This document shows positions 16,499 to 26,056 of a stretch of 42,629 bases of DNA, piece by piece. The notes beneath the pieces are model-generated. The model worked only from the letters and a program-made list of their open reading frames with translations, made no database searches and was not told the origin of the DNA. This DNA is from Phytomonas francai (lineage: Eukaryota > Euglenozoa > Kinetoplastea > Trypanosomatida > Trypanosomatidae): the NCBI GenBank assembly GCA_001766655.1, contig MJCC01000015.1:333672-376300 (forward strand), read 5' to 3'. A program made the translations under genes and the position numbers. How positions within the stretch are numbered: the stretch's first letter is position 1; each line of letters starts with the position of its first letter.

Positions 16499-17461
16499 AT
16501 GCAGCCATACGCGCTCCGTGCATCCAAGCTCAAGACACTTGGAGCGGTAATCACGGCAGTGGAGGATTCACCGTGCGTTCCTGTGGTCATTGTCGTATGT
16601 GGTGCCTTTAATCCTATCCACAATGCACACCTATCACTTTATGATACTGCGGAGGCCGCACTGACTTCCCCTTCAGCCCGCGACCCTTTGACGGGGTGGC
16701 CGTACCTCGTGCTCGGCGGCTATCTCTCACCTGTTGGGGATTCGTATGGAAAGCCTGGACTGCTGCCGTTTCCACAGCGGGTGGAGATTATTGAAGCCTC
16801 GGTCAGGGATCACCCTGCGATTGAGGTGGATTGCTGGGAGGGCCTTCAGCCCACTTACACACGCACCTATTACGTTCTTCAACACTTGCAAGAAGCTGTT
16901 GAGAGGTGGTATGATTCACAGGCGGAGGTAGGCGAGCGCAGCTTAAGAGAAAGGGGCGTAAGTGTGCGTGTTGTCCTTGCCTGTGGTACAGATTTATTTC
17001 GTTCCTTTTTCAAACCCGGCTGCTGGAGCTTGGATTTGCTCCAGAGGCTGCTGGAGAAGTTCCATGTCGTGGTCGTTACACGCCCCGAGAGTGGCGTGGA
17101 TTGTGCTAACGATAGCAGGGATGCGCATTTGTCTAATGCCATGCCTACAGAAGACGGGGCGGCGAAGGGAGCGGCAGCTGCTATGGGCGAAATAGACCAT
17201 ATGTTGCCTGAGAATTGCGTCCTGACCCAGGTAATCAACGGTGAGACTTATACAGTAGACTTTTCCAAGTATCGTTTTATCTACAAGCAACCCACTTTTA
17301 TCTCTTCAGCTTCCTCCACGACGATTCGCAATGTTCTGGCGGCCGCAGCAGAGGCGGCTGGACGCCATGATCAAGCCACGGAACAGAAAGCGCGGGGTGA
17401 GATAGCGAACATGGTACCCAAGGCTGCCTGTGATCTCGTCATTAAGTACTATCTTCTGTAG
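16499..17461 (+). CDS. NMNAT: Nicotinamide/nicotinic acid mononucleotide adenylyltransferase (NMNAT)
   Basis: 320 residues from ATG 16499, 30 bases after AG 16468-16469. The enzyme joins NMN or NaMN with ATP to make NAD or deamido-NAD, the last shared step of NAD synthesis. The nucleotidyltransferase motif is CGAFNPIHNAHL (34-45), the G-x-F-x-P-x-H-x-x-H signature. Next are GYLSPVGDSYGKPGLLP (74-90), matching the eukaryotic SPVxDxYxKxGL block, WEGLQPTYTRT (113-123) and LACGTDLFRSF (160-170), the NAD-pocket strand. The C-terminal FISSASSTTIRNVL (287-300) is the ISSTxxR motif. An Ala/Asp-rich insertion of about 40 residues (200-240) sits between the pocket strand and the ISS motif. It is a clear eukaryotic-type enzyme, slightly long because of the insertion. 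Confidence 0.93.
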   Translation: MQPYALRASKLKTLGAVITAVEDSPCVPVVIVVCGAFNPIHNAHLSLYDTAEAALTSPSARDPLTGWPYLVLGGYLSPVGDSYGKPGLLPFPQRVEIIEASVRDHPAIEVDCWEGLQPTYTRTYYVLQHLQEAVERWYDSQAEVGERSLRERGVSVRVVLACGTDLFRSFFKPGCWSLDLLQRLLEKFHVVVVTRPESGVDCANDSRDAHLSNAMPTEDGAAKGAAAAMGEIDHMLPENCVLTQVINGETYTVDFSKYRFIYKQPTFISSASSTTIRNVLAAAAEAAGRHDQATEQKARGEIANMVPKAACDLVIKYYLL

Positions 17462-17553
17462 TTCTAAAGATAGCAAAACCGATAAGAATGGAATTAAAAA
17501 AAAAACTTAACCAATCCTTCATAAGACTGTAAAGTGCCACTTTATTCTCTCCT

Positions 17554-17594
17554 CCCCCCCCCCCCCCCCCCACACACACACAAAAAAAAAAAAA
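17554..17594. repeat. Compound homopolymer: C18, (CA)n, A13
   Basis: A poly-C run is followed by about six CA units and a poly-A run, in the short spacer before the cytochrome b5 gene. The pyrimidine tract used for splicing is probably the later ttcgtttttttcttcttctg (17624-17643), ending at AG 17651-17652. Confidence 0.8.
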
Positions 17595-17697
17595 CGTTTC
17601 TCAGCAGTTAAAAATGCTTTTATTCGTTTTTTTCTTCTTCTGCACACGTTAGATCATTCGTTAGTGTGTGTTAAATTGGTGTTTGCCGTGTAAATAC

Positions 17698-18186
17698 ATG
17701 CACATGGGGGAAGGGTCAAGAGCTTTAAAGAGGAGCAAAACTATCGTATGTGTGGGGCGAGGGAGTCCACTGATCGCTGCTGTAGTGGTTAGTTTACTTG
17801 CCACCGGTGTGTGGTGGATGCTGGGCATCACAGACACCCCAAAAATGGAAACAAGGCCTAGAAACAAAGCAGGTCCCCCTGCAGCACTCGACACAGTTGG
17901 TGAGTTTTTTAGGGATTCAGGGAATTTTTCCTGCCCCCAGGAACGCTACTTTACACGTGAGGAAATTGCTAAACATACTACGCCAAATGATTTGTGGATT
18001 GTCATTAATTCTAATGTATTGAATGTAAGTGGTTTTGCGAAGATGCATCCGGGTGGTGAAATGATGCTTCTAGAAGGGGCTGGGGGTCAAGATATGGCAG
18101 CTATATTTTTTCAGTTCCACCCGCCGTCTGTAGTGGCTTCCTTCAAGGACTTTTGTATCGGCCTTCTCGATAACTTTAGTCATTAA
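17698..18186 (+). CDS. Cytochrome b5-like heme-binding protein with an N-terminal membrane anchor
   Basis: 162 residues from ATG 17698. A second ATG at 17704 is possible. There is no ATG earlier in the frame, and a splice AG lies at 17651-17652. Residues 23-44 (SPLIAAVVVSLLATGVWWML) form one membrane helix after a short basic start. Residues about 82-158 form the b5 fold: YFTREEIAKHTTPNDLWIVI, VLNVSGFAKMHPGGEMMLL and GQDMAAIFFQFHPPSV. The heme ligands are H117 of the HPGG box and H141. The domain therefore hangs from an N-terminal anchor, unlike classic microsomal b5, whose anchor is C-terminal. The likely role is electron transfer to a membrane oxidase, desaturase or hydroxylase. The partner is not visible here. 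Confidence 0.88.
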   Translation: MHMGEGSRALKRSKTIVCVGRGSPLIAAVVVSLLATGVWWMLGITDTPKMETRPRNKAGPPAALDTVGEFFRDSGNFSCPQERYFTREEIAKHTTPNDLWIVINSNVLNVSGFAKMHPGGEMMLLEGAGGQDMAAIFFQFHPPSVVASFKDFCIGLLDNFSH

Positions 18187-18688
18187 GGGGATTCTCTTTC
18201 CAGGTATTATTATGATCACTAATGATATTGTAGTCTATAGTTAGCGAGACAATTGTCGATGCATATTTATGAAACTGATATCAATTGTATGCATGTATAT
18301 ATATATATGCGAAGGGGTAATGCGGAAAATGAAATACTTGTCAGATGTTGCCTGCTGAGCGAGAGTCTGTGGAATTTCTTTCACACAAGGGTTCAAGTTG
18401 AGGACCTCTCTGGATTTTAAATTACTTTTCACCCCTATCGTTGTTATTAGGGAAAGTATGCTGGGTTTCAATGTTACGGAAACCATTACACCACCTCGAT
18501 GTGTGCTACGTAGATTTTTTTTTTTTTCGGAACTCCCAACTGTTGTGAATTTCCCGACCTTCTCCTTAACCCATTTTTGTTGTCCTTGGAAAAGTGTACT
18601 TTCATTGGTACTTTTTTGTTTCTCATACGTTACGTATTACCAGTATAGTTCCGTCTTGTTTTATTTTATTCACTTTATCACATCATCG
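18187..18688 (+). other. Spacer with the SDA1 splice signals
   Basis: No gene. A short AT repeat lies at 18297-18308 and T runs near 18516-18529. A pyrimidine-rich zone (18541-18590) is followed by AG 18593-18594. A second zone ends at AG 18649-18650 and 18654-18655. No ATG occurs between 18594 and the SDA1 start at 18689. Confidence 0.55.
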
Positions 18689-21265
18689 ATGGCGGAGCCA
18701 GCTTTGCGAGGGACGCTTTTGTTGCTTCAAAACCGCACTCGATGCGACCCGGAGTCGTATTACGAAGAGTTCCTCGCCCAACTAGAACACTTTTTGGCAT
18801 CAAGCGTGACAGTGGCCTCGCAGCGTGTAGCTAACTCGCAATACATAGCTGTGCTTAATTATTTAACTCACGTTAGTCACTGCTTTCCTAAGGAGTCCGA
18901 GGCGGTAGTCACGGCTGTGCTTGACCTGCTTCGTCAGTCTCGCAACGGCGGCATCCCACATGAGCTACGCGAAGCTTTGATCAAGGCCTTGATTTTGCTA
19001 CGCTCCAAGGGCCTTGTAAGCACGGACGAGACGTTTCCTATGTTCTTTACGTTACTCCAAGAGCGCAATAAATCCACACGAAAATTAATCCTTGCGCATA
19101 TTGTGAGCGATATTAAAAAAGCTAGTTTGCCTGGCACCAAGGGAGGTGCTTTGACGCATAAAAAGGCTCAGAATTTTCTTTTTTCTGTTATGGAGGAGGA
19201 CGACCCAGTGCAGGCCAGGTGCGCGGAGCTCGTCATGATCGACTTGTACCGTCGACGAATTTGGTGCGATGAGCGGACGGTGGAGGTGATGACGAAGGCG
19301 TGTCTTTCGCGGCATACCACCATTCTACGCACCGCACTGCGCTTCTTCTTGATGCAGATGCCTAAGGGACTCTCGGCCGATCATGAAGATGACTTTGACG
19401 GGGAGGAACAGGACCCCGGCCGCTCCATCTCAAAGCTAAAGCAGAAACTGAAGATCGTCAAAAAGACAGCGAAGCGGGATCGTGTTTTGAAGCGCACGAT
19501 GAAGAGCATCAAACGAAAGTATGACAAGGACGAGCGTGAGGAGGAGTTGCAGGCGAAGCAGCACGTCGACCCAATTCGGCTGCTGCGCGACCCTCAGCAG
19601 TTCGTGGAGCGACTTCTGTCTAGACTTCAAAAGACGTCGGAGCGCTTCGAAGTGCGCATCTTGTATCTAAATGTCATTGCACGCACGATCTCCGAGCACG
19701 AGGTCATTCACTTGCCGCTGTACGGTTTCCTAGAGCGCTACATGGAGCCCTCACAGCTCCACGCCACACAGCTACTCGCGCTTTCCACGATGTGTGTCCA
19801 CCGCATGATCCCACCGGACTCTGTGGAGCCATTGGTGAGGACGATTGCCAACCATTTTGTGACGGATCGTTCTTCAGCGGATGCCATCACCGTCGGCCTC
19901 AATACGATCCGAGAGATCTGCAAGCGACAGCCCCTTGCTATGAGCGAAGACCTGCTGCGGGACTTGGCTGAGTACAAAAACCAACGTGGAGACAAGGGCG
20001 TTATGATGGCCTCGCGGGCTCTCATTCAACTCTACCGCGACGTGTATCCCGGCCTTTTGCCGGCTAAGCTGCGAGGTAGCAAAGCAGGGGCGCCGGAAGC
20101 TAAGGAACGACCCATCTACGGCTTGGAGCATGTTTACAGCGACATCCCAGGACTCGAGCTGCTATACCAAAAAGTGGCTGCTTCCGGGGATGGGAGCGGT
20201 GACGACAAGGCAAGCTGCGGCAGCGAAAGCCACAACACCAGTGAGGAGGATAGCGACACTGAGAGCGACAGTGGTGTGTGGGAGACCGACACCGACAGCG
20301 ACCTGGACCCGGAAGATATCGATGGGGATTTTGTGGACATTACCGATAGCTCGGACGATGGGGGCGACGAGTGTCCTCAGTTGGTTCCCGTTGGTCTTAG
20401 CCTCGACGAGGGGCTAAAGGCGCGCCACGCCGCGCCGTGCAATGTTGAGGGTCCTTTACCGAAAAAGCCTCGGCTCGCCTCCTCGGTGGATTCCCAACGA
20501 GAAAGCAACGATGAGTCTTCCAACCTGGCCCTCGATGTCAGTACCAGTGAGACCGACTCGGACGAGGAGGAGGAGGAGGAGGAGGGGGAGGTCATGTCAA
20601 ATGAAGAAAGTGGAAGTGAAGGTGACGAAGAGGATTCAAGCCTCGAGGACGAAGAAAGCAACGATATGGAGCCCCCCACACTATCCGCTGCATTGGTGGC
20701 AACGTCTACGGGGGACTGGTACGAGGATGTTGGAAAGGACTCCAATATGCACAATCGGCCTGAATCCTCGCGCAGTATGGCCTCCGCCGTGACCACCGCC
20801 TCCATCTCGTCTAACCGTATTCTGACTGATGCAGATTTTGAAAAGATTCGCAGGCTTCAAGGCCAAAATGGCAGCCATAAGTCTTTGCATGGCAAACTTA
20901 AGGACCGGGATGCACGCAACAAGCGGCGATGTGATCTTATTCATGGAATCTCGGCGGACCTTTCAGCTCAAGACATCGAGCATTTTACGGAAAAGAAGCG
21001 GGAGGTTGACAAGCAGGAAAAGATTGAGCGCGCCCAGGAGCTGCGCAAAGCAAGTTCAAAGTTCGAGATCCGGAAGAAGACAAAGAGCAAGCTCAATTCT
21101 ACGCATGGGGAGCACGCCAAGAGGGGCAAATTATTTCAGATGACAAAACGCTCGCGGCGCGTGGCGACAAAGCTCAAGAGCTCCATAACAGATCGTGCGC
21201 AACGCGCGAAGAGCATGAAGAAGAAGGATGTCAAGTTCCGTATCAAACGAGGGTGGAAGGCATGA
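18689..21265 (+). CDS. SDA1: SDA1 homologue, nucleolar 60S ribosome biogenesis factor
   Basis: 858 residues from ATG 18689. The frame is open for another 97 codons upstream, but that part is T-rich splice-signal sequence without a usable ATG after the acceptor. SDA1 is needed for maturation and nuclear export of the large ribosomal subunit. The N-terminal two thirds match the family: LLLLQNRTRCDPESYYEEF at the start (the NUC130/3NT-type region), LNYLTHVSHCFPKE, LRSKGLV, HKKAQNFLFSVM and LRFFL, then the basic helix KLKIVKKTAKRDRVLKRTMK and DPQQFVERLLSRLQKTSERFEVR. Residues about 505-665 are a long Asp/Glu/Ser tract typical of nucleolar proteins. The C-terminal 200 residues are Lys/Arg-rich (SKLNSTHGEHAKRGK) and end in KDVKFRIKRGWKA, as SDA1 proteins do. 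Length is near that of yeast and human SDA1. Confidence 0.92.
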   Translation: MAEPALRGTLLLLQNRTRCDPESYYEEFLAQLEHFLASSVTVASQRVANSQYIAVLNYLTHVSHCFPKESEAVVTAVLDLLRQSRNGGIPHELREALIKALILLRSKGLVSTDETFPMFFTLLQERNKSTRKLILAHIVSDIKKASLPGTKGGALTHKKAQNFLFSVMEEDDPVQARCAELVMIDLYRRRIWCDERTVEVMTKACLSRHTTILRTALRFFLMQMPKGLSADHEDDFDGEEQDPGRSISKLKQKLKIVKKTAKRDRVLKRTMKSIKRKYDKDEREEELQAKQHVDPIRLLRDPQQFVERLLSRLQKTSERFEVRILYLNVIARTISEHEVIHLPLYGFLERYMEPSQLHATQLLALSTMCVHRMIPPDSVEPLVRTIANHFVTDRSSADAITVGLNTIREICKRQPLAMSEDLLRDLAEYKNQRGDKGVMMASRALIQLYRDVYPGLLPAKLRGSKAGAPEAKERPIYGLEHVYSDIPGLELLYQKVAASGDGSGDDKASCGSESHNTSEEDSDTESDSGVWETDTDSDLDPEDIDGDFVDITDSSDDGGDECPQLVPVGLSLDEGLKARHAAPCNVEGPLPKKPRLASSVDSQRESNDESSNLALDVSTSETDSDEEEEEEEGEVMSNEESGSEGDEEDSSLEDEESNDMEPPTLSAALVATSTGDWYEDVGKDSNMHNRPESSRSMASAVTTASISSNRILTDADFEKIRRLQGQNGSHKSLHGKLKDRDARNKRRCDLIHGISADLSAQDIEHFTEKKREVDKQEKIERAQELRKASSKFEIRKKTKSKLNSTHGEHAKRGKLFQMTKRSRRVATKLKSSITDRAQRAKSMKKKDVKFRIKRGWKA

Positions 21266-21626
21266 GATGGTCAGATTCCTTTACGAATCGGCATAGGTTC
21301 TTTTTTTCACCATATTTTTCCCGTAATAAACTTTAAAGACGGTTAACCTCTGCGATATTGCCAAATTTAAATGGCTTTCTAAGGCGTAACCCATAAGGAG
21401 CTTCACTAAACTAATTACTCATCTTCCTATCACGGCCGCTGGAAGTAAGAAGGTGAGCGGACTGTGCTACACACAGGGGACTAGGGATTTGCTGTCGCGT
21501 TGCTCCTTACCGATGCTTCTGAACTTTCTCTTTCTCTCATTATATATATTTCTCTATTTATTTTTATTTTCTCGGCAGATTTGTTCTAAAAGTACAAAAT
21601 TTCTTCCAGTCGATGGAGCTACGCTC
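21266..21626 (+). other. Spacer with a strong splice acceptor
   Basis: No gene. The pyrimidine tract tctttctctcattatatatatttctctatttatttttattttctcggcAG ends at AG 21577-21578, in two parts around a TA run. An out-of-frame ATG at 21613 precedes the start of the next gene by 14 bases. Confidence 0.6.
21577..21578 (+). promoter_or_regulatory. Predicted spliced-leader acceptor AG for the 131-residue unknown
   Basis: The AG ends a long T/C-rich tract (21524-21573). It excludes the upstream in-frame ATG at 21513, leaving 21627 as the first in-frame ATG. Confidence 0.65.
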
Positions 21627-22022
21627 ATGTCGGTTCGAGTGTTCTTTGAGTTATTCACAAGTGTGGTGAATCCCAAGTATCTAGGCTCCTCGCCCTTTTT
21701 CGAATCTGAAAGTGACCGACTGGATACGTCCCCTCCAAGTGTTATGAAGACAATGTCTAATTACGTGTTTTGTACCAAACGAGCTCTGAACACGCGCGTT
21801 ATTGGCTTTTGCCAACCTACACTAGGACAGTGTGTGGAGGATTTGATGATAGGACTGAAGGCTAGCACCGTTATCGGGGATCAGTCGGCTCTGCAAAACG
21901 TGCTCACACGTCGGCGTGGCGAGGTCGAGGTCGATACCCTGCCATGGAAACCGCGCGAGGAGTATAAAGCGTGGCTTCGGCAACAAGGAAGGCTAGCTGG
22001 AGTTGTACAGACCAACAAGTAA
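21627..22022 (+). CDS. Small protein of unknown function
   Basis: 131 residues from ATG 21627, the first in-frame ATG after AG 21577-21578. I do not recognise it. Visible features are an aromatic N-terminus (SVRVFFELFTSVVNPKYL), a Ser/Asp-rich turn (SPFFESESDRLDTSPPS), a central segment with C-x-n-C (NYVFCTKRALNTRVIGFC), a predicted helix (VEDLMIGLKA), and a basic, Trp-containing C-terminus (LPWKPREEYKAWLRQQGRL). No membrane segment and no clear presequence. The balanced composition and good codon use argue that it is real. It could be a small subunit of an organellar complex, which is only a guess from size and charge. An out-of-frame ATG (21613) opens an 18-codon frame overlapping the start. 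Confidence 0.65.
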   Translation: MSVRVFFELFTSVVNPKYLGSSPFFESESDRLDTSPPSVMKTMSNYVFCTKRALNTRVIGFCQPTLGQCVEDLMIGLKASTVIGDQSALQNVLTRRRGEVEVDTLPWKPREEYKAWLRQQGRLAGVVQTNK

Positions 22023-22204
22023 ATCAATATCTCTCTCTATAACAGCCATCGTGCGTCTTTAGTTAAATTTCATCTATGTGTCTTCCTTTCTGTGTTTACT
22101 AAGTAATGTTAACACTTTTTCCTCGTTATTTTATTTGTTCGCTTTTTTGTCTGTTGTCATTGGCAACAGCTTATTTAAGAACCGTTTGGGTCTTTTAGTT
22201 TGAA

Positions 22205-24181
22205 ATGCATTTGCAACCTATCACACGACCGAACGACTCATTGACTCAGCCGGCTTCCTTTGCGGAGAATCTGAGATGTTACAACCCATCTTTGTGTCAC
22301 TCCATTGCTTCTGGATCATCTCAAGCATTCCAAAGCATAAGCCACTCTCTAGCTTGTAGGTCTTCGACCAGCAGAGGGCCTAGCTGCGACACTTCTCACC
22401 GACTTCTTCACAGAATCCCCCTTACAGGTCCAGCGGAGGATCATGCTCTTTTCAAACCAGAGGACGCGCATCTCCATTTTAAAGACATGAATCATCATGT
22501 ATTAAAAGCAACTATGCGCTCCCAAGAAATTTACCAAATGCTGTCCAAGAACTTGCTGACCTACCACACGCTTCAATCTCTCCTCAGCTCTCGCGGCTCA
22601 TGTGACGAGAGCGATGACAAGACAGCAGGTGCGTATCCAGCAGCCACTAATTTAGCTGAAGGGGATGGGTCTATGGGAAAATTTAAATTGAGCTCTGTTC
22701 ATGAGCAAACACCTGTGCTAAGGATCATTGACAACGCCCTCGACGCCGCCTCATCGTCCGCCGTACGCCACAACATTGAACCCCACTTTATCGCTACTTC
22801 TACGGCTTCCATCGAAAAGAGATCGTCCACGGACAATCCGTTCACGCCGTCCGTGGATCAATACTCACACGTTGACAACACTACACACACAAAATTCCAT
22901 CGTACTGAAGCTTCAACAGTAGATACTGCAGATTCAACAGACTACGTGCCCTTCTCTCTTCTCACCAAAGCTAGTATCTCAAATCCGGATGTGCTGGCTG
23001 AAGAAATGTTTATCTGCGCATGGAAACGGGATCATCCAGACGCGACTCCAGTGCAGGTACAGCAGCGACTTTCGGAGTGGCGAAAGGATCAAATAGGTCG
23101 CGTACGCCTTCAGCTACGCCAAGAGATCAGTAGGCTCCATCAAGAAAGAGAGAGGGAGGAGATGGCGTGTGCATCGGACGCTGAGGGACACCTGCTCCTG
23201 GCCTTTGGCCACGACGCCACCCAAGGGGACACAGCCACAAGTCTGATCGACGACCAGGAGAAACCCGAGGCTGAGCGACAGCGAAGCATGTGGGAGCGAT
23301 TCATCGAGGCTGAATCGTCCCCTTTTTCAAGGAAGTTGCCCCTCGTAGCGGATGCTGCGCCATCAGAAATTGCAGCGTCATCATCGCATATCGTGAAGGA
23401 TTACGCTGCAGATCATTCAGTAAGGGATTGGATACGAAGCCGAGGTTGGATTCACCGAACTCACCTCCATGAAGCGGCTGCATTGCTTATTCAGCGTGTT
23501 TTTCGGGGCTACACTGCCAGAGGAGAGGCTCAGCGTCGGCGTGTAGCACGTTTTCTGGCCTTTGATGTGGCTCTGAAGGCGGAGGAGGCAACCAAAAGGC
23601 AGTGGGAGTTTTCCTTGAAGATTTTCCAACAGGGCTCAAGGCAAGTTCAGTCCACTCGCAGTCTCAATGCACTTTTATTTTTCGAGAATAAGACGAGAGC
23701 CATTATCAAGATGAATCGTGCCCGTAAAGCAGCGCGTGCTGCTGCAGAGGCTGAGGTCGTCTATTATGCAGCCACGAGTATTCAGCGTGTTTTCCGTGGC
23801 TACCGCGCGAGACAGCTGGTCTACGGCATGCGCCACCCGGAGTGGCTGGCGGAAATGGCGCTTCGGCTCCCGACTCAGGCGGCCATTCGTATCCAGACCA
23901 TTTGGCGGGGTTACCACGCCCGTAGTGTTCTTCACCAGCGCCACAAAGCTGCGTGTGTAATTCAGAGAGCCTATCGCTTTCATTGCGCGCGCGCGTTGCT
24001 GAAACAGCTTCGGCTGAAACTAAAAAGAAAGTCCATGAAGGAGCTACGTTTTTTTGCTATTCACATCATTGTAAGGTTCCTAAAGAAATGCTGCTCTAAG
24101 AAACGTGCTCAAAACTCGGAAAGGGTAGAGTTAAGTGGTAGTGTAGACCAAGAGACCAAACAAAATGAAGAGAAAATGTAA
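22205..24181 (+). CDS. IQ-motif (calmodulin-binding) protein
   Basis: 658 residues from ATG 22205, 36 bases after AG 22168-22169. The N-terminal 250 residues are Ser/His/Thr-rich and look disordered. A charged helical zone follows at about 260-320 (DPDATPVQVQQRLSEW-like, then RLQLRQEISRLHQEREREEM). Four IQ motifs lie in the C-terminal third: LLIQRVFRGYTARGEAQRRR (about 427-446), SIQRVFRGYRARQLVYG (about 522-540), IRIQTIWRGYHARSVLHQR (about 561-580) and VIQRAYRFHCARALL (about 585-600). The tail is strongly Lys-rich. IQ motifs bind calmodulin or related EF-hand proteins without needing calcium. In trypanosomatids such proteins are often flagellar or cytoskeletal, and that is inference here. No motor or other catalytic domain is present. 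Confidence 0.8.
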   Translation: MHLQPITRPNDSLTQPASFAENLRCYNPSLCHSIASGSSQAFQSISHSLACRSSTSRGPSCDTSHRLLHRIPLTGPAEDHALFKPEDAHLHFKDMNHHVLKATMRSQEIYQMLSKNLLTYHTLQSLLSSRGSCDESDDKTAGAYPAATNLAEGDGSMGKFKLSSVHEQTPVLRIIDNALDAASSSAVRHNIEPHFIATSTASIEKRSSTDNPFTPSVDQYSHVDNTTHTKFHRTEASTVDTADSTDYVPFSLLTKASISNPDVLAEEMFICAWKRDHPDATPVQVQQRLSEWRKDQIGRVRLQLRQEISRLHQEREREEMACASDAEGHLLLAFGHDATQGDTATSLIDDQEKPEAERQRSMWERFIEAESSPFSRKLPLVADAAPSEIAASSSHIVKDYAADHSVRDWIRSRGWIHRTHLHEAAALLIQRVFRGYTARGEAQRRRVARFLAFDVALKAEEATKRQWEFSLKIFQQGSRQVQSTRSLNALLFFENKTRAIIKMNRARKAARAAAEAEVVYYAATSIQRVFRGYRARQLVYGMRHPEWLAEMALRLPTQAAIRIQTIWRGYHARSVLHQRHKAACVIQRAYRFHCARALLKQLRLKLKRKSMKELRFFAIHIIVRFLKKCCSKKRAQNSERVELSGSVDQETKQNEEKM

Positions 24182-24695
24182 TATATATATATATATGTCT
24201 GTATGAGCGAAAACGCTAATTATGTAACAAAGCTATTGCAAACATACATAGTTTTCCCTCTACCCTGTATAGAGGGGGAGGGGAGAAAGATCTTCCTTAT
24301 GGTAGTAATTATTATCTGAATGCACTCGCTTTGGGGGTTGCACTGTGGATTGTGATAGGGAAGCATATGTGGCACATTTAGTACCACCATCAGCTTAGGC
24401 ATCAGAAATTGTTCACGGTAAAGGGGGAAAAAACACCTGAAACGCACTTTCAGGGCATTGATTAGCATGGTCTGCAATTGATACACTATGTCTTTGGCTC
24501 TTTGTCCCTTTTAAAGTTACCCTTTTTAAGGACATTACTGTTTTTATTTATTTGTAGGTTCCTTGACGGTAAGTTTCAGGCCTGGCTCATCCCATTTTTT
24601 ACCCTTGTGGCACTGTTGTCTAGTTAGGGACCAGTCAATTTCATTTTCATTGCGACCACCCTTTGCTTATCCTGCAAACCACTTTTCCGGCCTCA
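24182..24695 (+). other. Spacer before inositol monophosphatase
   Basis: No gene on either strand that I trust. A short AT repeat (24180-24196) overlaps the previous stop. cccattttttacccttgtgg (24591-24610) and the following pyrimidines lead to AG 24622-24623, the likely acceptor. Confidence 0.5.
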
Positions 24696-25550
24696 ATGTC
24701 CATCAGTGAAGCAGAGCTCAGTGCTGCGATTGAGGTGGCATTGTGTGCGGCTCGTGCCGCGACTGACATAATCAACAAATCCATCGACGAGCGCTCATCG
24801 CCCATCATCAATGTGAACACTAAGAGCAACTCCACGGATTGGGTCACCCAATATGATAAGCAGTGCGAAGAGGAGGTGATAAATGTTCTGCGCGCTGGGA
24901 CTCCAGACTACACCATTATCAGCGAAGAGACGCAAGCGGACATCCCTCTCAATGACAGCCCGACATGGATAGTCGATCCAATTGATGGCACCACTAGCTT
25001 TGCTCACGGGTTGTATGACTGCTGCGTGTCGATTGCGCTGGCGGTCAACAAAGAGTCTGTTCTAGGAGTCATCAGTGCACCACGTCTACACGAAATCTAC
25101 ACCGCTGCTAAGGGGCGTGGGGCGTATTGCAACGGCCAGCGAATTCACGTATCCAACGCCAAAACGCTAAACACGTCGGTTGTCATTATTCAACAACCCT
25201 ACAACCGCAGCGAAGCGTGCGTCGAGGCAGTGCTTAACATGCAGCGCGAATTTCTGAAACTCCCTGTGCACTCTATCCGATGTTACGGTTCTGCGGCGTT
25301 AGACATGTGCTTTGTCGCGTCAGGAAAGGTAGATTTATATTTTGAGGTAGGATTCAACGTGTGGGATTATGCAGCTGGTGCAATCATCGTACGCGAAGCA
25401 GGCGGTGTGGTACATGATGTGGATAACACAGACTCGTTGGACTTGATGGGTAGAGCAATGTGTTGTGGGCCCTGCAAAGAGATCACCCTCAAGGCCCTCG
25501 AGGTCATTGAGAAGTATAATTTTCGAGATGCGGTCTACAGCATTGAATAG
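24696..25550 (+). CDS. Inositol-1(or 4)-monophosphatase
   Basis: 284 residues from ATG 24696, the first ATG in this frame. The enzyme hydrolyses inositol monophosphate to free myo-inositol, Mg-dependent and lithium-sensitive in the family, and supplies inositol for phosphatidylinositol and GPI synthesis. Visible metal and active-site motifs are D48-W-V-T-x-Y-D (48-54), SEE (76-78), WIVDPIDGTTSF (91-102, motif A with D94, D97 and G98-T-T) and NVWDYAAGAIIVREAGG (221-237, motif B with W223 and D224). The length fits the 270-290 residue animal and trypanosomatid enzymes. The ending lacks a peroxisomal targeting signal. There is a single start, with no presequence. High certainty of family; substrate among inositol isomers is not decided by sequence. 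Confidence 0.93.
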   Translation: MSISEAELSAAIEVALCAARAATDIINKSIDERSSPIINVNTKSNSTDWVTQYDKQCEEEVINVLRAGTPDYTIISEETQADIPLNDSPTWIVDPIDGTTSFAHGLYDCCVSIALAVNKESVLGVISAPRLHEIYTAAKGRGAYCNGQRIHVSNAKTLNTSVVIIQQPYNRSEACVEAVLNMQREFLKLPVHSIRCYGSAALDMCFVASGKVDLYFEVGFNVWDYAAGAIIVREAGGVVHDVDNTDSLDLMGRAMCCGPCKEITLKALEVIEKYNFRDAVYSIE

Positions 25551-26056
25551 ACACAAGTAGCATACATTTTTTTCCTTTAGTATTTAAGTCTTCATAACAG
25601 GAGAGAAATCCCCTTCTGTATACTTTTCGATACATTGCCTGCAGCGAGGGTATTTTCTCGCCAATTTGACTTTGATTGGGATGATTTTACTGTGGTGTAT
25701 CTGGATTAAATTGGTAGAGCAAAGGCAAGGATATGGATGTCTGGAAATATTGACATGGCCATTGATGCTTGATACACCAAGCTATACGTAAAATTGTGTC
25801 TTACTGAGCCTGTACATCCTGACAAAGACAGATTTATTCTGTCAAGAATACACTCATTACCCACATGTAATTGCCAATAAAGGTGTGCATATTCACAAAA
25901 AACAAACAGTTATCATAGTATAAAGATAAAGCAAACATACCTATACCTATATCTATCTATCATATACTCTAATTTTAGCCAATTATTTATTTGGAAGAAG
26001 TATAACATTGGATTACTTGCACAGATTCATTTCGTCAGCCCTTATTAACTACGATA
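25551..26056 (+). other. AT-rich spacer
   Basis: Nothing recognised. Low-complexity acctatatctatctatcata (about 25945-25965) leads to ttttAG 25977-25978, a weak acceptor for the otubain gene. Further AGs follow at 26030 and 26037. Confidence 0.45.

Noticed and set aside
18398..18688. N-terminal extension of SDA1 by 97 codons
   Set aside because: It starts at a non-ATG codon, consists of T-rich splice-signal sequence, and the family's own N-terminus begins at ATG 18689.
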